From positions 2,356,001 through 2,420,000 of the forward strand of contig NZ_CP078091.1 of NCBI RefSeq assembly GCF_025917005.1: 64,000 bases of DNA, given 5' to 3'. The notes under the pieces were generated by a model. That model was not told where the DNA came from, ran no database searches, and saw only the letters and a list, made by a program, of their open reading frames with translations. The position numbers and the translations under genes were made by a program. Of this stretch, positions 20,596 to 30,482 are shown one piece after another (the stretch's first letter is position 1; each line of letters starts with the position of its first letter). Source of the stretch: Porphyrobacter sp. ULC335 (GTDB taxonomy: Bacteria > Pseudomonadota > Alphaproteobacteria > Sphingomonadales > Sphingomonadaceae).

Positions 20596-20785
20596 AGTCG
20601 TATCCTTCAATGTGCTGGCCCACCCCAATGGTGAGCATTCAACCCGGCATCGCTCCATCACGACCCAAAGGGCGGGATGCGGCCACTGCTTCACCGGGGT
20701 GCAGGGCCCATTTGCGAAGGCGCGCGCATAGCAGGATAGGCCGTTGCGTCAAGCTTTGTGCGCGCCGTTTGCCTGCGCGGTTACG

Positions 20786-21058
20786 TCAGAGCGGGACGTT
20801 GAGGTTGCGCCATTCTTCGACCGTGCGGCAGACCCGGGTCTTGCGGCGGCTCGAAGGATCGGCCCTGACAGACTTGCACACACGCTTTTCGCCCTCGTCG
20901 ACCTGTTCCTTGGCTGCTTCGCCATCGGGTTTCGGGGCAGGGCTTTCAGTGGCGGGCGCAGGGGTCTGCGGCTGATCCTCGGATTGGGCCGCTGCGGCGA
21001 AGGGCATAAGCAGCATGCCGCCGGCACAGGCCAGCAGGAAGCGGCGCAGGGAAATCAT
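20786..21058 (-). CDS. Small exported protein of unknown function with paired Cys
   Basis: 90 aa. Signal peptide RFLLACAGGMLLMPFAAAAQ with cleavage before QSEDQ. The mature protein has a Pro/Ala/Glu-rich linker and a C-terminal KRVCKSV...KTRVCRTVEEWRNLN module with two Cys, a pattern I associate with small sphingomonad exported proteins of unknown role. ATG 21058 is preceded by GTGAGA, a plausible ribosome site. Located between rpsD and trmJ on the same strand. Confidence 0.7.
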   Translation of the reverse strand: MISLRRFLLACAGGMLLMPFAAAAQSEDQPQTPAPATESPAPKPDGEAAKEQVDEGEKRVCKSVRADPSSRRKTRVCRTVEEWRNLNVPL

Positions 21059-21142
21059 CAGCAATCTCACTTGTTTGGAGGCGGGGAAGGGCAGTGCCTA
21101 ACCGATGGCAGCCCGCTGTCCAACCCCATTCGACGAACGACG

Positions 21143-21889
21143 TCAGTCCCGGCGGTTGCGCTCGATGGTGCTCAGGACACCGCGCAAGGTGCGCACTTCA
21201 AGGTGGTTCCAGCCGGGTTTGGTCAGCACCCCGCGCAGCGTGCGGCGGGTTGCCTCGGCACGGATCTCCGGGAAGAAATAGCCGAGCGGTTCGAGCAGCT
21301 TTTCGAAATGCGCGACCAGCCCTTCAAGCTCTTCCTGCGGGGCAGGGGGGAGAATCTCCTCGACGGTGGGCTGAACCAGCACTTCGTCCGCATTCGCCAG
21401 CTCGCGCCCAAGCCGCGCCCATTCGTAGGACACCAGCACCACCGCCTGCGCGAGGTTGAGCGAGCCGAATTCCGGATTGATCGGGATGGTGAGGATGTTG
21501 CGGGCGAGCGCCACGTCCTCGGTCTCCAGGCCCGAGCGTTCGGGGCCGAACAGGATCGCGTGCCTTCCGGGCTGGGTGTGCACCAAGCGCCCGGCCTCAT
21601 CCGCGCCGATCACCGGCTTCGTCACGCCGCGCTTGCGCACCGTGGTCGCATGGACATGCGCGCAGTCGGCAACCGCCTCCGCCGTCGTCTCGTAGACCTT
21701 GGCCTGTTCCAGCACCATATCCGCGCCCGAAGCGGCAGGCCCCGCCGAAGGGTTGGGCCAGCCATCACGCGGGGAGACCAGCCGCATCTCGGTCAGCCCG
21801 AAATTGAGCATCGCGCGCGCCGCCTTGCCGATGTTCTCGCCCAGCTGCGGGCGCACCAGCACGATCACCGGCTTGTTGAGGTCGGCCAT
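21143..21889 (-). CDS. TrmJ-like tRNA/rRNA methyltransferase (SPOUT, TrmH family)
   Basis: 248 aa SPOUT methyltransferase. Motif 1 VLVRPQLGENIGKAARAMLNFGL, motif 2 ILFGPERSGLETEDVA and motif 3 IPINPEFGSLNLAQAVVLVSYEW form the SAM-binding knot. The C-terminal extension (FEKLLEPLGYF...TLRGVL) is that of TrmJ, which 2'-O-methylates position 32 of tRNAs. Start ATG 21889 is 7 bp after the nrdR stop, so they are co-transcribed. TrmJ versus another TrmH branch is inferred from the C-terminal extension. Confidence 0.88.
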   Translation of the reverse strand: MADLNKPVIVLVRPQLGENIGKAARAMLNFGLTEMRLVSPRDGWPNPSAGPAASGADMVLEQAKVYETTAEAVADCAHVHATTVRKRGVTKPVIGADEAGRLVHTQPGRHAILFGPERSGLETEDVALARNILTIPINPEFGSLNLAQAVVLVSYEWARLGRELANADEVLVQPTVEEILPPAPQEELEGLVAHFEKLLEPLGYFFPEIRAEATRRTLRGVLTKPGWNHLEVRTLRGVLSTIERNRRD

Positions 21890-21896
21890 CTTGTCG

Positions 21897-22358
21897 TTAT
21901 TCTTTCGCGGCTTGCTGGACGGTGCTGGCAAATTCTTCGAAGTCGCGCGCTTCGGAGAAATCGCGATAGACCGATGCGAAGCGGATATAGGCAACCGAAT
22001 CGATCTGCCGCAGACCTTCCATCACCAGCTCGCCGATATGCGAGGAGGGCACCTCAGCCTCTCCCGAGGTTTCGACCTGCCGCTGGATGCCGGAAATCAG
22101 CTGGTCGAGCCGTTCCTGATCGATCCCCCGCTTGCGACTGGCGAGCGCGACCGACTGTTCCAGCTTCGAACGATCAAAAGGCTCGCGTCGATCCCCGGAT
22201 TTCACCACCACCACTTCGCGCAATTGCACGCGTTCAAAGGTGGTGAAGCGCGCCCCGCAGGACGAACACTGACGCCGCCGCCGGATCGAGGCATTGTCCT
22301 CGGTCGGGCGGCTGTCTTTTACCTGGGTATCATCATGGGCACAAAAGGGGCAGCGCAT
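21897..22358 (-). CDS. nrdR: Transcriptional repressor NrdR
   Basis: 153 aa. N-terminal zinc ribbon [17 protein letters not shown] with a second CSSCGARF pair, then the ATP-cone ([16 protein letters not shown]). NrdR senses dATP/ATP and represses ribonucleotide reductase genes. Transcribed with glyA upstream, as in many Alphaproteobacteria, with one small membrane-protein gene in between. Confidence 0.97.
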   Translation of the reverse strand: MRCPFCAHDDTQVKDSRPTEDNASIRRRRQCSSCGARFTTFERVQLREVVVVKSGDRREPFDRSKLEQSVALASRKRGIDQERLDQLISGIQRQVETSGEAEVPSSHIGELVMEGLRQIDSVAYIRFASVYRDFSEARDFEEFASTVQQAAKE

Positions 22359-22366
22359 TCAGAGGG

Positions 22367-22588
22367 TTATTTCTTGATCCGCTGATAAAGCATGAAGCCT
22401 GCGCCCGCAATCAAGCCGATCGGCAGCGAAACGATCGGCAGCAGCCAACCGGCCACCGCGCCCACGGCCGCTCCCGTCAGGACCGGTGCGGTCGAAGGGT
22501 GATTGAAGCCCTCCTTGGCCATGCCGGTCACTTCGACTTTCACGTCTTCAACCCAATCGGGGCCTTGGCCGGGGTTCTGATCGTTCAT
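22367..22588 (-). CDS. Small two-helix membrane protein
   Basis: 73 aa from ATG 22588. The N-terminus is acidic and soluble; two hydrophobic stretches follow (APVLTGAAVGAVAGWLLPI and LPIGLIAGAGFMLYQ), with a basic end RIKK. It lies between glyA and nrdR with 13 bp and 8 bp gaps, so it is surely part of that operon. No family recognised; the Gly-rich helices suggest a small inner-membrane protein. Confidence 0.65.
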   Translation of the reverse strand: MNDQNPGQGPDWVEDVKVEVTGMAKEGFNHPSTAPVLTGAAVGAVAGWLLPIVSLPIGLIAGAGFMLYQRIKK

Positions 22589-22601
22589 GGCAATTGCTTC
22601 C

Positions 22602-23923
<1,322 letters not shown>

Positions 23924-23927
<4 letters not shown>

Positions 23928-24403
23928 TGGTGGGTCTCGATATGATCAGGCTGGAACGGGGGCTTGCCGAGCTTGCCGACGCGGCGCTGGTGGCGCCCGG
24001 CCGGATCGCCGGCATCGGCGAATTCGGTGTCTAGGAATGTGGCAACGCAGGACTTGGCCATTTCGATCCCTACGAGACGCGCGCCCATTGCGATGCAATT
24101 CGCGTCATTATGTTCGCGCGCGAGGGCGGCGGACAGGGGTTCGCTGACCAGCGCGCAGCGCACCTGGGGGTGGCGGTTGACGCTGATCGAAATGCCGATG
24201 CCGCTGCCGCACAGGGCGATGCCGTATTCGACGGTCCCTTCGGCGATGATCTCGGCCAGACGGTAGCCATAATCGGGATAATCGACGCTCTGCCCGGGCT
24301 CCGGCCCGAGGTCGGCGACTTCGTGGCCTTCCTCGATCAGCCACTCGGTGAGATCGGCCTTCAGTTCGATGGCGGCATGGTCGGAGGCGATGGCGATACG
24401 CAT
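23924..24403 (-). CDS. rpiB: Ribose-5-phosphate isomerase B
   Basis: 159 aa. Interconverts ribose 5-phosphate and ribulose 5-phosphate. Start ATG 24403 gives [15 protein letters not shown], with the conserved [17 protein letters not shown] carries the catalytic Cys, and [14 protein letters not shown] closes the active site. The 5' end of this gene and about 45 bp upstream are repeated, in degenerate form, at 25260-25428. Confidence 0.95.
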
Positions 24404-24450
24404 GGCAGGCCTATAGGCGCTAGGGGAGAGATTCTCCACCCCTTGGGAGG
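24282..24450 (-). repeat. rpiB: Direct repeat copy 1: rpiB 5' end and leader
   Basis: About 165 bp covering the first 40 codons of rpiB and its leader. The near-identical landmarks shared with copy 2 are GACGCTCTGCCCGGG, GAGATCGGCCTTCAGTT, GGAGGCGATGGCGATACGCA and, in the leader, GGGGAGAGATTCTCCACCC. The two copies have the same orientation and are 0.98 kb apart. Confidence 0.75.
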
Positions 24451-24476
24451 TCTTTTTCCCTGCCCTCTCGCCCGCC

Positions 24477-25127
24477 TTACCGGGGCGGTTGGGGCGGGGC
24501 AGGCGGAAGGGTTGGCGCTGGCGCGGGAGCACTCACGGGCGGATAGTTCGCAATCACCGGTACGGGATCACCCGCGCTGGCCCGCTTCTGTGCGCGGTAT
24601 TCACCAATCCGCCGGTCCCAGTCCGCCATGATCGGGTCGAGATTGCTTTCCAGAGAGGCCAGAAAGCGCTGGTTGACCACGGCAACCGCGGGGTCTTCCA
24701 GCATCTTCATGCTCGCACCGAGATAATGGCTCCCGGCGGGCGTTTGCGCAAACTTGCGGATATCCCGCAGCTCGCTGGCGGAGAATTCGCGGACATAGGC
24801 CTGTGCCATTGCATCGGCCATCTCGATACCGAAGGCATCAATGGCCGGTCGCAAACGGTTAGGAAGTTCGGCCATGAATTCGTCGAAAAGGCGAGCCATC
24901 CCGGGATCTCTGGCGTCCATCAACCCCGACTGCACCATCTGCGATCCGATCGCCTTCATGACCCCTTGCAGGCTCGCAGTCCGACCGGTTTCCGGCACAA
25001 CCGCTTGAACGATCACGCGGGCGTCTTCGAACTCTGCCAACTCGTCCTTGCTTGCCTGCGCGTGGGCGGCGGAGGGCGCGAGGATCAGGACGGTTGCGAA
25101 GAATACGGTACGCAGGTTGCAAGGCAT
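24477..25127 (-). CDS. Exported DUF2059-domain protein
   Basis: 216 aa from ATG 25127, with a signal peptide NLRTVFFATVLILAPSAAHAQ. The DUF2059 core is the helical AYVREFSASELRDIRKFAQTPAGSHY segment around residues 120-145. The C-terminus is a Pro-rich tail (PAPAPTLPPAPPQPPR). Periplasmic, function unknown. The gene lies exactly between two copies of the rpiB 5' region, 73 bp upstream of intact rpiB; the duplication may have come with this insertion. An in-frame ATG at 25160 would lengthen the N-terminus and spoil the signal peptide. Confidence 0.8.
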   Translation of the reverse strand: MPCNLRTVFFATVLILAPSAAHAQASKDELAEFEDARVIVQAVVPETGRTASLQGVMKAIGSQMVQSGLMDARDPGMARLFDEFMAELPNRLRPAIDAFGIEMADAMAQAYVREFSASELRDIRKFAQTPAGSHYLGASMKMLEDPAVAVVNQRFLASLESNLDPIMADWDRRIGEYRAQKRASAGDPVPVIANYPPVSAPAPAPTLPPAPPQPPR

Positions 25128-25256
25128 TGCGATTTTCCAAGGGGAAGGTTGCGAAGGCATGGTGCTGACCCGCCTAGCAGCCACACCGGAATTTCAGCCT
25201 ATCGCGCAGTGTACCAGTGCAGATTGGCTCGCTGATCCGGGCGAGGGTGACACAGG

Positions 25257-25382
25257 TTAAGCGACGCTCTGCCCGGGGTCTGTCCCGAAGTGGGCGACTT
25301 CGGGGTCTTCCTGGATCAGCCATTCGGTGAGATCGGCCTTCAGTTGGATTCCGTTTTGGTGGGAGGCGATGGCGATACGCAT
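25257..25382 (-). pseudogene. Truncated second copy of the rpiB 5' end
   Basis: A 41-codon frame starting MRIAIASHQNGIQLKADLTE closely matches the start of intact rpiB ([20 protein letters not shown]) and stops after PGQSVA, where the true gene continues DYPDYGY. His and Ala of the HAAIELK active-site segment are replaced and the catalytic Cys region is absent, so the product cannot be an isomerase. It is a remnant of duplication. It could still be transcribed, since the leader was copied too. Confidence 0.8.
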
Positions 25383-25428
25383 GACAGGTCCATTGGCGCT
25401 AGGGGAGAGATTCTCCACCCTTGGCCGA
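25260..25428 (-). repeat. Direct repeat copy 2 (degenerate) of the rpiB 5' end and leader
   Basis: Matches 24282-24450 in the same orientation with scattered substitutions. The leader hairpin GGGGAGAGATTCTCCACCC is unchanged, while the coding part has drifted. Together the copies flank the DUF2059 gene. Confidence 0.75.
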
Positions 25429-25503
25429 GGCTTTTCCGACGGTTGGCTCAATGGGCCGCGGACGGTGCAGCGAGGGTACGTTTTCCTCGCAGAGTAAGAT
25501 TTC

Positions 25504-26013
25504 TCATTCACCCAATAGCCAACTGGGCCACTCTTCCTTGCGCGTGTGCCAAGCGACATTCGGAAAAGCCTCAGCTAGCGCTCTGGTGGCCCCCTTAATC
25601 AACCAAGGATGGATTGGAAAATCGCCACGGGAAGAATGCAGTACAAAACCGCGGAGAGGCGAAACCCCAAAGCCCAGCACCTCGTCCGGTGCAAGATTTA
25701 CGCCGCTTAAGGTAATGCCCTGAGGTCCTAGTCTGAACATCTCCGGGCGTGTGAAGTACTTCCGGAAGGGATTTGCGACAAGCACGAGAAGGAAACAGCC
25801 CCATCCGACCAGATAGGATATCCAGGTTGGCGTCTTTCTAGATCCTTGCCCAACAGCGTCCAAATCGATGGTCCCCGTCGTAAGCAGCTCGTGCAAACTC
25901 ATGATCGGAAGAATTGCAAGCACAGCAAAGATAGCCACTACAGGCATCAGGGCGCGATAGCCGACGTTGAACGCCCGCTCTGCGCCTGCGTCAGACAACG
26001 CATTATCAGCCAT
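25504..26013 (-). CDS. Membrane protein of unknown function with a PH-like C-terminal part
   Basis: 169 aa. Two hydrophobic segments (about residues 20-42 and 64-82), then a soluble C-terminal half with a strand-rich pattern (MFRLGPQGITLSGVNLAPDEVLGFGVS, RGFVLHSSRGDFPIHP) suggestive of a bacterial PH-like fold. Not recognised as a named family. It begins 12 bp after the rpoD stop, so it may be co-transcribed with rpoD. Local GC is lower than in rpoD (34/60 by hand count in 25741-25800), hinting at recent arrival. Confidence 0.65.
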   Translation of the reverse strand: MADNALSDAGAERAFNVGYRALMPVVAIFAVLAILPIMSLHELLTTGTIDLDAVGQGSRKTPTWISYLVGWGCFLLVLVANPFRKYFTRPEMFRLGPQGITLSGVNLAPDEVLGFGVSPLRGFVLHSSRGDFPIHPWLIKGATRALAEAFPNVAWHTRKEEWPSWLLGE

Positions 26014-26025
26014 GCGGTCTGCGCT

Positions 26026-28059
26026 CTACTGATCCAGGAACGACCGCATCTTGCGCGACCGGCTCGGGTGCTTGAGCTTGCGCAGCGCCTTGGCTTCGAT
26101 CTGGCGGATACGTTCGCGGGTCACCGAGAACTGCTGGCCGACTTCTTCCAAGGTGTGATCGGTGTTCATCCCGATGCCGAAGCGCATGCGCAGCACGCGT
26201 TCTTCACGCGGGGTGAGCGACGCCAGCACGCGGGTGACGGTTTCCTTGAGGTTCGCCTGAATCGCGGCATCCACGGGGATTATCGCGTTCTTGTCCTCGA
26301 TGAAATCGCCGAGGTGGCTGTCTTCCTCGTCGCCGATCGGCGTTTCGAGAGAGATCGGCTCCTTGGCGATCTTCATCACCTTGCGCACCTTCTCGAGCGG
26401 CATGGAGAGGCGCTGCGCCATTTCCTCAGGGGTCGGCTCGCGGCCTTCCTCGTGGAGGAATTGGCGGCTCGTGCGCACCAGCTTGTTGATCGTTTCGATC
26501 ATGTGCACCGGAATACGGATGGTGCGCGCCTGATCGGCGATCGAACGGGTGATCGCCTGCCGTATCCACCACGTGGCGTAGGTGCTGAACTTGTAGCCGC
26601 GGCGGTATTCGAACTTGTCGACCGCCTTCATCAGCCCGATATTGCCTTCCTGAATAAGATCAAGGAATTGCAACCCGCGGTTGGTGTACTTCTTGGCAAT
26701 CGAGATCACCAGACGCAGGTTCGCCTCGACCATTTCCTTCTTTGCGATGCGTGCCTCGCGTTCGCCCTTCTGCACCATGTTGACGATGCGGCGGAACTCG
26801 GTGAGGCTCATGCCGGTCTGCGCGGCAATGTCGGCGATTTCGGAACGGATGCGCTCGATCGCGTCCTCTTCGCGCTCGGCGAAGGCGGCCCACTTCTTGT
26901 CCTTCTTGGCGCGTTCCTTGATCCAGGCGTCGTCCATCTCGTTGCCGACATACGCGGTGAGGAAGTCGACGCGCTTGACCTTGTGACGCTCGGCCAGACG
27001 CAGCATCTGCCCGCCCAGCGTGGTCAACCGGCGGTTGAAGGCATAGAGGTTGTCGACGAGGAATTCGATCTTGGTCGCGTGGAACTGCACGGACTCGACC
27101 TCGGCGGTGAGGTCTTCGCGCAGCTGCTCGTACTTGCCTTCCTTGGCGGCCGGGAAGGCATTGCCCATCGCCAGCGTTTCGACCCGCTCGCCCTGCAGCT
27201 TTTCAAAGGCATTGAACAGCGAGGTGATGCGCGCGAAACGCTCGAGCGCCTCGGGCTTCAGCGCGGCTTCCATCTGGGCGAGGGAGAGGGTGTTGTCCTC
27301 CTCCTCTTCCTCTTCGCGCTTGGGGCGGCCTTCGCCGTCCTCGTCTTCATCGGCGTCAGCTTCGGGCTCGTCCGCGACTTCATCGTCCTCGCGGATCGTC
27401 GGGCCGGCGGTGGCTTCGGAGATTTCGCCGTCGTCGTCGTCATCCTCGGCGCCCTCGGCCATCTTGTCGGCCGGGGGTTCCTTGGAGAGCATCGCGTCAA
27501 GATCGAGGATCTCGCGCAGCTGCATGTCGCCGTTGTTGAGCGCTTCGGACCACTGGATGATTGCGTGGAAGGTGATCGGGCTTTCACAAAGGCCCATGAT
27601 CATCATGTCGCGCCCGGCTTCGATGCGCTTGGCGATGGCGATTTCGCCTTCGCGGCTGAGCAGTTCCACCGCGCCCATTTCGCGCAGATACATGCGCACC
27701 GGATCATCGGTGCGCTCGCCGGTTACGAGCTTGCGATTGCCGGCGCGGGCATCCTTGGCAGGGCCCTTTTTCTCGCCGTCGTCATCATCATCCTCGTCGT
27801 CCGCGACGACATCTTCGCTTTCGCTGTCCTCGCCCTCGGCTTCGGCCTCTGCGTCTTCATCGCTTTCGACGATCTGCACGCCCATTTCGGACAGCGCGGT
27901 CTGGATGTCCTCGATCTGGTCGGGACTCATCTCGCCCGAAGGCAGCGCTTCGTTCAGCTCGTCATAGGTGACATAGCCGCGCTTCTTCGCCTTGCTGATC
28001 AGCTTCTTGATCGAAGCCTCATTGAGATCGATCAGCGGAGCATCTTCCTTCTCGGCCAT
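26026..28059 (-). CDS. rpoD: RNA polymerase sigma-70 factor RpoD
   Basis: 677 aa primary sigma factor. Region 1.1 is N-terminal ([20 protein letters not shown]); region 1.2 is [22 protein letters not shown]; region 2 holds the core-binding and -10 recognition stretch [26 protein letters not shown] and [13 protein letters not shown]; region 4.2 ends [23 protein letters not shown]. Long acidic, Glu/Asp-rich inserts lie around residues 50-85 and in the non-conserved region (about 200-250), more than in E. coli RpoD. Downstream of dnaG, as in the macromolecular synthesis operon but without rpsU. Confidence 0.99.
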   Translation of the reverse strand: MAEKEDAPLIDLNEASIKKLISKAKKRGYVTYDELNEALPSGEMSPDQIEDIQTALSEMGVQIVESDEDAEAEAEGEDSESEDVVADDEDDDDDGEKKGPAKDARAGNRKLVTGERTDDPVRMYLREMGAVELLSREGEIAIAKRIEAGRDMMIMGLCESPITFHAIIQWSEALNNGDMQLREILDLDAMLSKEPPADKMAEGAEDDDDDGEISEATAGPTIREDDEVADEPEADADEDEDGEGRPKREEEEEEDNTLSLAQMEAALKPEALERFARITSLFNAFEKLQGERVETLAMGNAFPAAKEGKYEQLREDLTAEVESVQFHATKIEFLVDNLYAFNRRLTTLGGQMLRLAERHKVKRVDFLTAYVGNEMDDAWIKERAKKDKKWAAFAEREEDAIERIRSEIADIAAQTGMSLTEFRRIVNMVQKGEREARIAKKEMVEANLRLVISIAKKYTNRGLQFLDLIQEGNIGLMKAVDKFEYRRGYKFSTYATWWIRQAITRSIADQARTIRIPVHMIETINKLVRTSRQFLHEEGREPTPEEMAQRLSMPLEKVRKVMKIAKEPISLETPIGDEEDSHLGDFIEDKNAIIPVDAAIQANLKETVTRVLASLTPREERVLRMRFGIGMNTDHTLEEVGQQFSVTRERIRQIEAKALRKLKHPSRSRKMRSFLDQ

Positions 28060-28141
28060 AAACTCGTATCAATCCGTTATGGGGTTGGCCTGCCGCTGTG
28101 CGCACAGCCCGCATGCCACCCGTTAATCCCATGTCCGCCGG

Positions 28142-30025
28142 TCAGGCGGTATCGCTATCGGTTGCCAACGGTGCCGCCTTGCGACGCCCGAAGGCCTTGA
28201 GCCGTTCTTCAACTGCCATGAGCTGTGCGCGCAGGCGGGTCTGTTCGGCAAACGACCCTTCCGGATCGTTGTCGAAACGAGCAATGGTGGCCGCAAGCGC
28301 AGCCTCCAGTGCCGGCCTTTCGACCAGCAGCGACACAGCTTCAGCCAGTTCCTCGCACGCAGCGTCGGGATCGTTGCCTTCGTCAATGAAGGCGTAGCGG
28401 ATATCTGCCGACGGGGCGGGTTGGCCTTGCGCGTTGCATATGGCGGTTGGCGCGGACGAATCAAGCGTTTCTGCAAGTTCGAACAGCGATTCGATCAACG
28501 GGGCGGCTTCGCGGTCAAGCCGGGCAAGGCTGGAAAGCGCCTCGGCATGGCGCGGAATCTGTGCCGGATAGCGCGCAAGGCCTGCCAGAACAGCAGTGAC
28601 CAGGCCATGCCGCTGCCCGCCGGCCATCATCTGCGAAAGCTGCGCGCGTGCGCCTTCCGACAGGCCGGGTGGCGGCATCGGCACGCCCTTCCACGGCCCG
28701 CGCTGTCCCCCCGCCTGAAACGTGCGCTGGCCCGCTTGCATCGCAGGCCGGGGCGCGCGCGGCGGGTAGGCAAATTCCGAGAAGCGGTCGGAAAGCTCAC
28801 GCCGGTAGAGCGATTTGATCTCGGCATCGGCGATGGTTTCGACATGCGCCATCAGCCGCGCCTTGAGGCCCGCCTTGGCCTCGGGCGTGGCGAGGGGCTG
28901 GGCGTCGCGTTCGAACTCCCACAGCGTGTCGATGAGACTGGCGGGGCTGGCCAGCAGCCGTTCCATCGCCGCTTTGCCCTGCGCCTTGATCAGGTCATCG
29001 GGATCGAGCCCGGCAGGCAATCGCACAATGCTGAGCGAGCGCATCGGCGCCAGCATGGGCAGCGCGCGCGTAATTGCCCGCATCGCCGCCCTCTGTCCCG
29101 CCGCATCGCCATCGAAGCACAGCACCGGCGCATCGACCATGCGCCACAGCAGTTCGAGCTGCATCTCGGTCAGCGCCGTGCCGAGCGGGGCGACCGCATC
29201 GGCAATCCCCGCATTGGCGAGCGCGATCACGTCCATGTAGCCCTCAACCACCACCACGCGCCCGGTCTGGCGCGCGGCGGGCGCAGCGCGGTGGAGGTTG
29301 TAGAGCGTGCGGCCCTTGTCGAAGAGATCGGTGTCGGGAGAGTTGAGGTACTTCGCCACCCCATCCCGCTTGTCGAGAATGCGCCCGCCGAAGGCGATCA
29401 CCCGCCCGCGCGCGTCCTGGATGGGGAGCATGACACGGCCGCGGAAGCGGTCGTATCGCTCGCCCTGTTCATTGGCCGCGCGCATGCCAGCGCCTTCCAG
29501 CATATCCTCGCCGAATGCGCTCAGCGCCTTGGGGAGCGCCTGCCGATCATCCGGCGCCCAGCCGAAGCCGAATTCGCACATCACCTGCGGGGAGAATCCC
29601 CGCCGCTGGAGGTAGTCCCGTGCCGCGTTGCCGGATGGGCCGCTCAGGCTCTCGACGAAGAACTTCTGCGCCGCTTCGGTCACGTCGATCAGACTGGCGC
29701 GTTGTTCGGCGCGCTTGGCCATGACGGGATCGGGGGCAGGGACTTCCATCCCGGCCATGCCCGCCAGTTCCTTAACCGCATCCATGAACTGGAGGCCCTG
29801 CTGGTCGACCATCCAGCTGATCGCATCGCCATGCGCCCCGCAACCGAAGCAGTGGTAGAACTGCTTCTGGTCGTTGACGTAGAAGCTGGGCGTCTTTTCC
29901 TCATGGAACGGGCAGCACCCTTTCCACTCGCGTCCCGCCCGCGTCAGCTTGACCGACCGCTGGACAAGCGTCGACAGCGTGATCCGCGCACGCAGCTCGT
30001 CCTTCCATTGCGGGGTGATGGCCAT
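28142..30025 (-). CDS. dnaG: DNA primase
   Basis: 627 aa. Zinc-binding CHC2 domain at residues 38-70 (CCPFHEEKTPSFYV and FYHCFGCGAHGDAI), the RNA polymerase/TOPRIM domain with VVVEGYMDVIALANAG and CFDGDAAGQRA, and a helicase-binding C-terminal part. Makes RNA primers for replication. The GIY-YIG gene lies 6 bp upstream of the dnaG start on the same strand, and rpoD follows 82 bp downstream. Confidence 0.98.
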   Translation of the reverse strand: MAITPQWKDELRARITLSTLVQRSVKLTRAGREWKGCCPFHEEKTPSFYVNDQKQFYHCFGCGAHGDAISWMVDQQGLQFMDAVKELAGMAGMEVPAPDPVMAKRAEQRASLIDVTEAAQKFFVESLSGPSGNAARDYLQRRGFSPQVMCEFGFGWAPDDRQALPKALSAFGEDMLEGAGMRAANEQGERYDRFRGRVMLPIQDARGRVIAFGGRILDKRDGVAKYLNSPDTDLFDKGRTLYNLHRAAPAARQTGRVVVVEGYMDVIALANAGIADAVAPLGTALTEMQLELLWRMVDAPVLCFDGDAAGQRAAMRAITRALPMLAPMRSLSIVRLPAGLDPDDLIKAQGKAAMERLLASPASLIDTLWEFERDAQPLATPEAKAGLKARLMAHVETIADAEIKSLYRRELSDRFSEFAYPPRAPRPAMQAGQRTFQAGGQRGPWKGVPMPPPGLSEGARAQLSQMMAGGQRHGLVTAVLAGLARYPAQIPRHAEALSSLARLDREAAPLIESLFELAETLDSSAPTAICNAQGQPAPSADIRYAFIDEGNDPDAACEELAEAVSLLVERPALEAALAATIARFDNDPEGSFAEQTRLRAQLMAVEERLKAFGRRKAAPLATDSDTA

Positions 30026-30031
30026 GGGCCT

Positions 30032-30382
30032 CTACTGCCCCCCATCACCGTTCGTGTCGAGCGAAGTCGAGACACCTTCCGGTGGAGTGCCTGTGGATCG
30101 TTCGGAAGGTGGCTTGGCGAAATGAGACACGCTTGCCCAATCGGACCGAGCCAATGCCTCTTTCTTTGCGCGTGACCACTTCTTCACTACGAACTCGGCA
30201 GCCAAAGCTTCATGGCGCGTCGGAAAGTCTTGGGCCCAGATCAACGTGACGGGACGGCGCTTTGACGTGAATTCGCAGAAGCCGCCATGGTAATGTTCAG
30301 CGAGCCTGCGTTCGAGATTGTCGGTATGGCCGGTGTAATATTTGCTGTCAGAACAGTGAAGTATGTAGCACCAGAAGGCCAT
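30032..30382 (-). CDS. GIY-YIG domain protein (UPF0213/YhbQ-like)
   Basis: 116 aa. GIY-YIG nuclease module: FWCYILHCSDSKYYTGHTDNLERRLAEH, then the conserved Arg/Glu region (SKRRPVTLIWAQDFPTRHEALAAE). The short form of this family has no proven substrate. The last 14 or so residues (GVSTSLDTNGDGGQ) are encoded by a REP-like repeat, so the natural end may have been extended by it. It sits between yqeY and dnaG, a place normally without it, and has lower GC than its neighbours. ATG 30382 is used; the preceding codon is a TTG. Confidence 0.85.
   Translation of the reverse strand: MAFWCYILHCSDSKYYTGHTDNLERRLAEHYHGGFCEFTSKRRPVTLIWAQDFPTRHEALAAEFVVKKWSRAKKEALARSDWASVSHFAKPPSERSTGTPPEGVSTSLDTNGDGGQ
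30049..30076. repeat. REP-like repeat unit inside the 3' end of the GIY-YIG gene
   Basis: A 28-bp unit containing GTGTCGAGCGAAGTCGAGAC, a near-palindrome. It matches the units at 30397-30424 and 30441-30468. On the minus strand it encodes the last residues of the GIY-YIG protein. Confidence 0.7.
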
Positions 30383-30396
30383 CAATCACTCATAAC

Positions 30397-30468
30397 CGTT
30401 CGCCTCGAGCGAAGTCGAGAGGGCAACGCGTACCCGCAAGGGTGTCTCGACTACGCTCGACACGAACG
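30397..30468. repeat. Paired inverted REP-like units (BIME-like)
   Basis: Unit 30397-30424 (with CTCGAGCGAAGTCGAGAG) and unit 30441-30468 (with GTCTCGACTACGCTCGACAC) face each other across a 16-bp spacer, able to form a long stem. They lie between the GIY-YIG start and the yqeY stop, with a third unit at 30049-30076. The sequence family is familiar from intergenic repeats in sphingomonad genomes (recollection, not searched). Confidence 0.7.
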
Positions 30469-30482
30469 GAATAGGGAAAACC

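Noticed and set aside
25846-28200. 784-codon open frame on the plus strand opposite rpoD
   Set aside because: It is the antisense shadow of rpoD, whose sigma-70 motifs are unmistakable; long opposite frames are usual in GC-rich genes. Its His/Leu/Gly-rich product has no domain.
30049-30468. CRISPR-like repeats
   Set aside because: Only three units, in both orientations and unevenly spaced, with palindromic core: REP-like, not a CRISPR array, and no cas genes.
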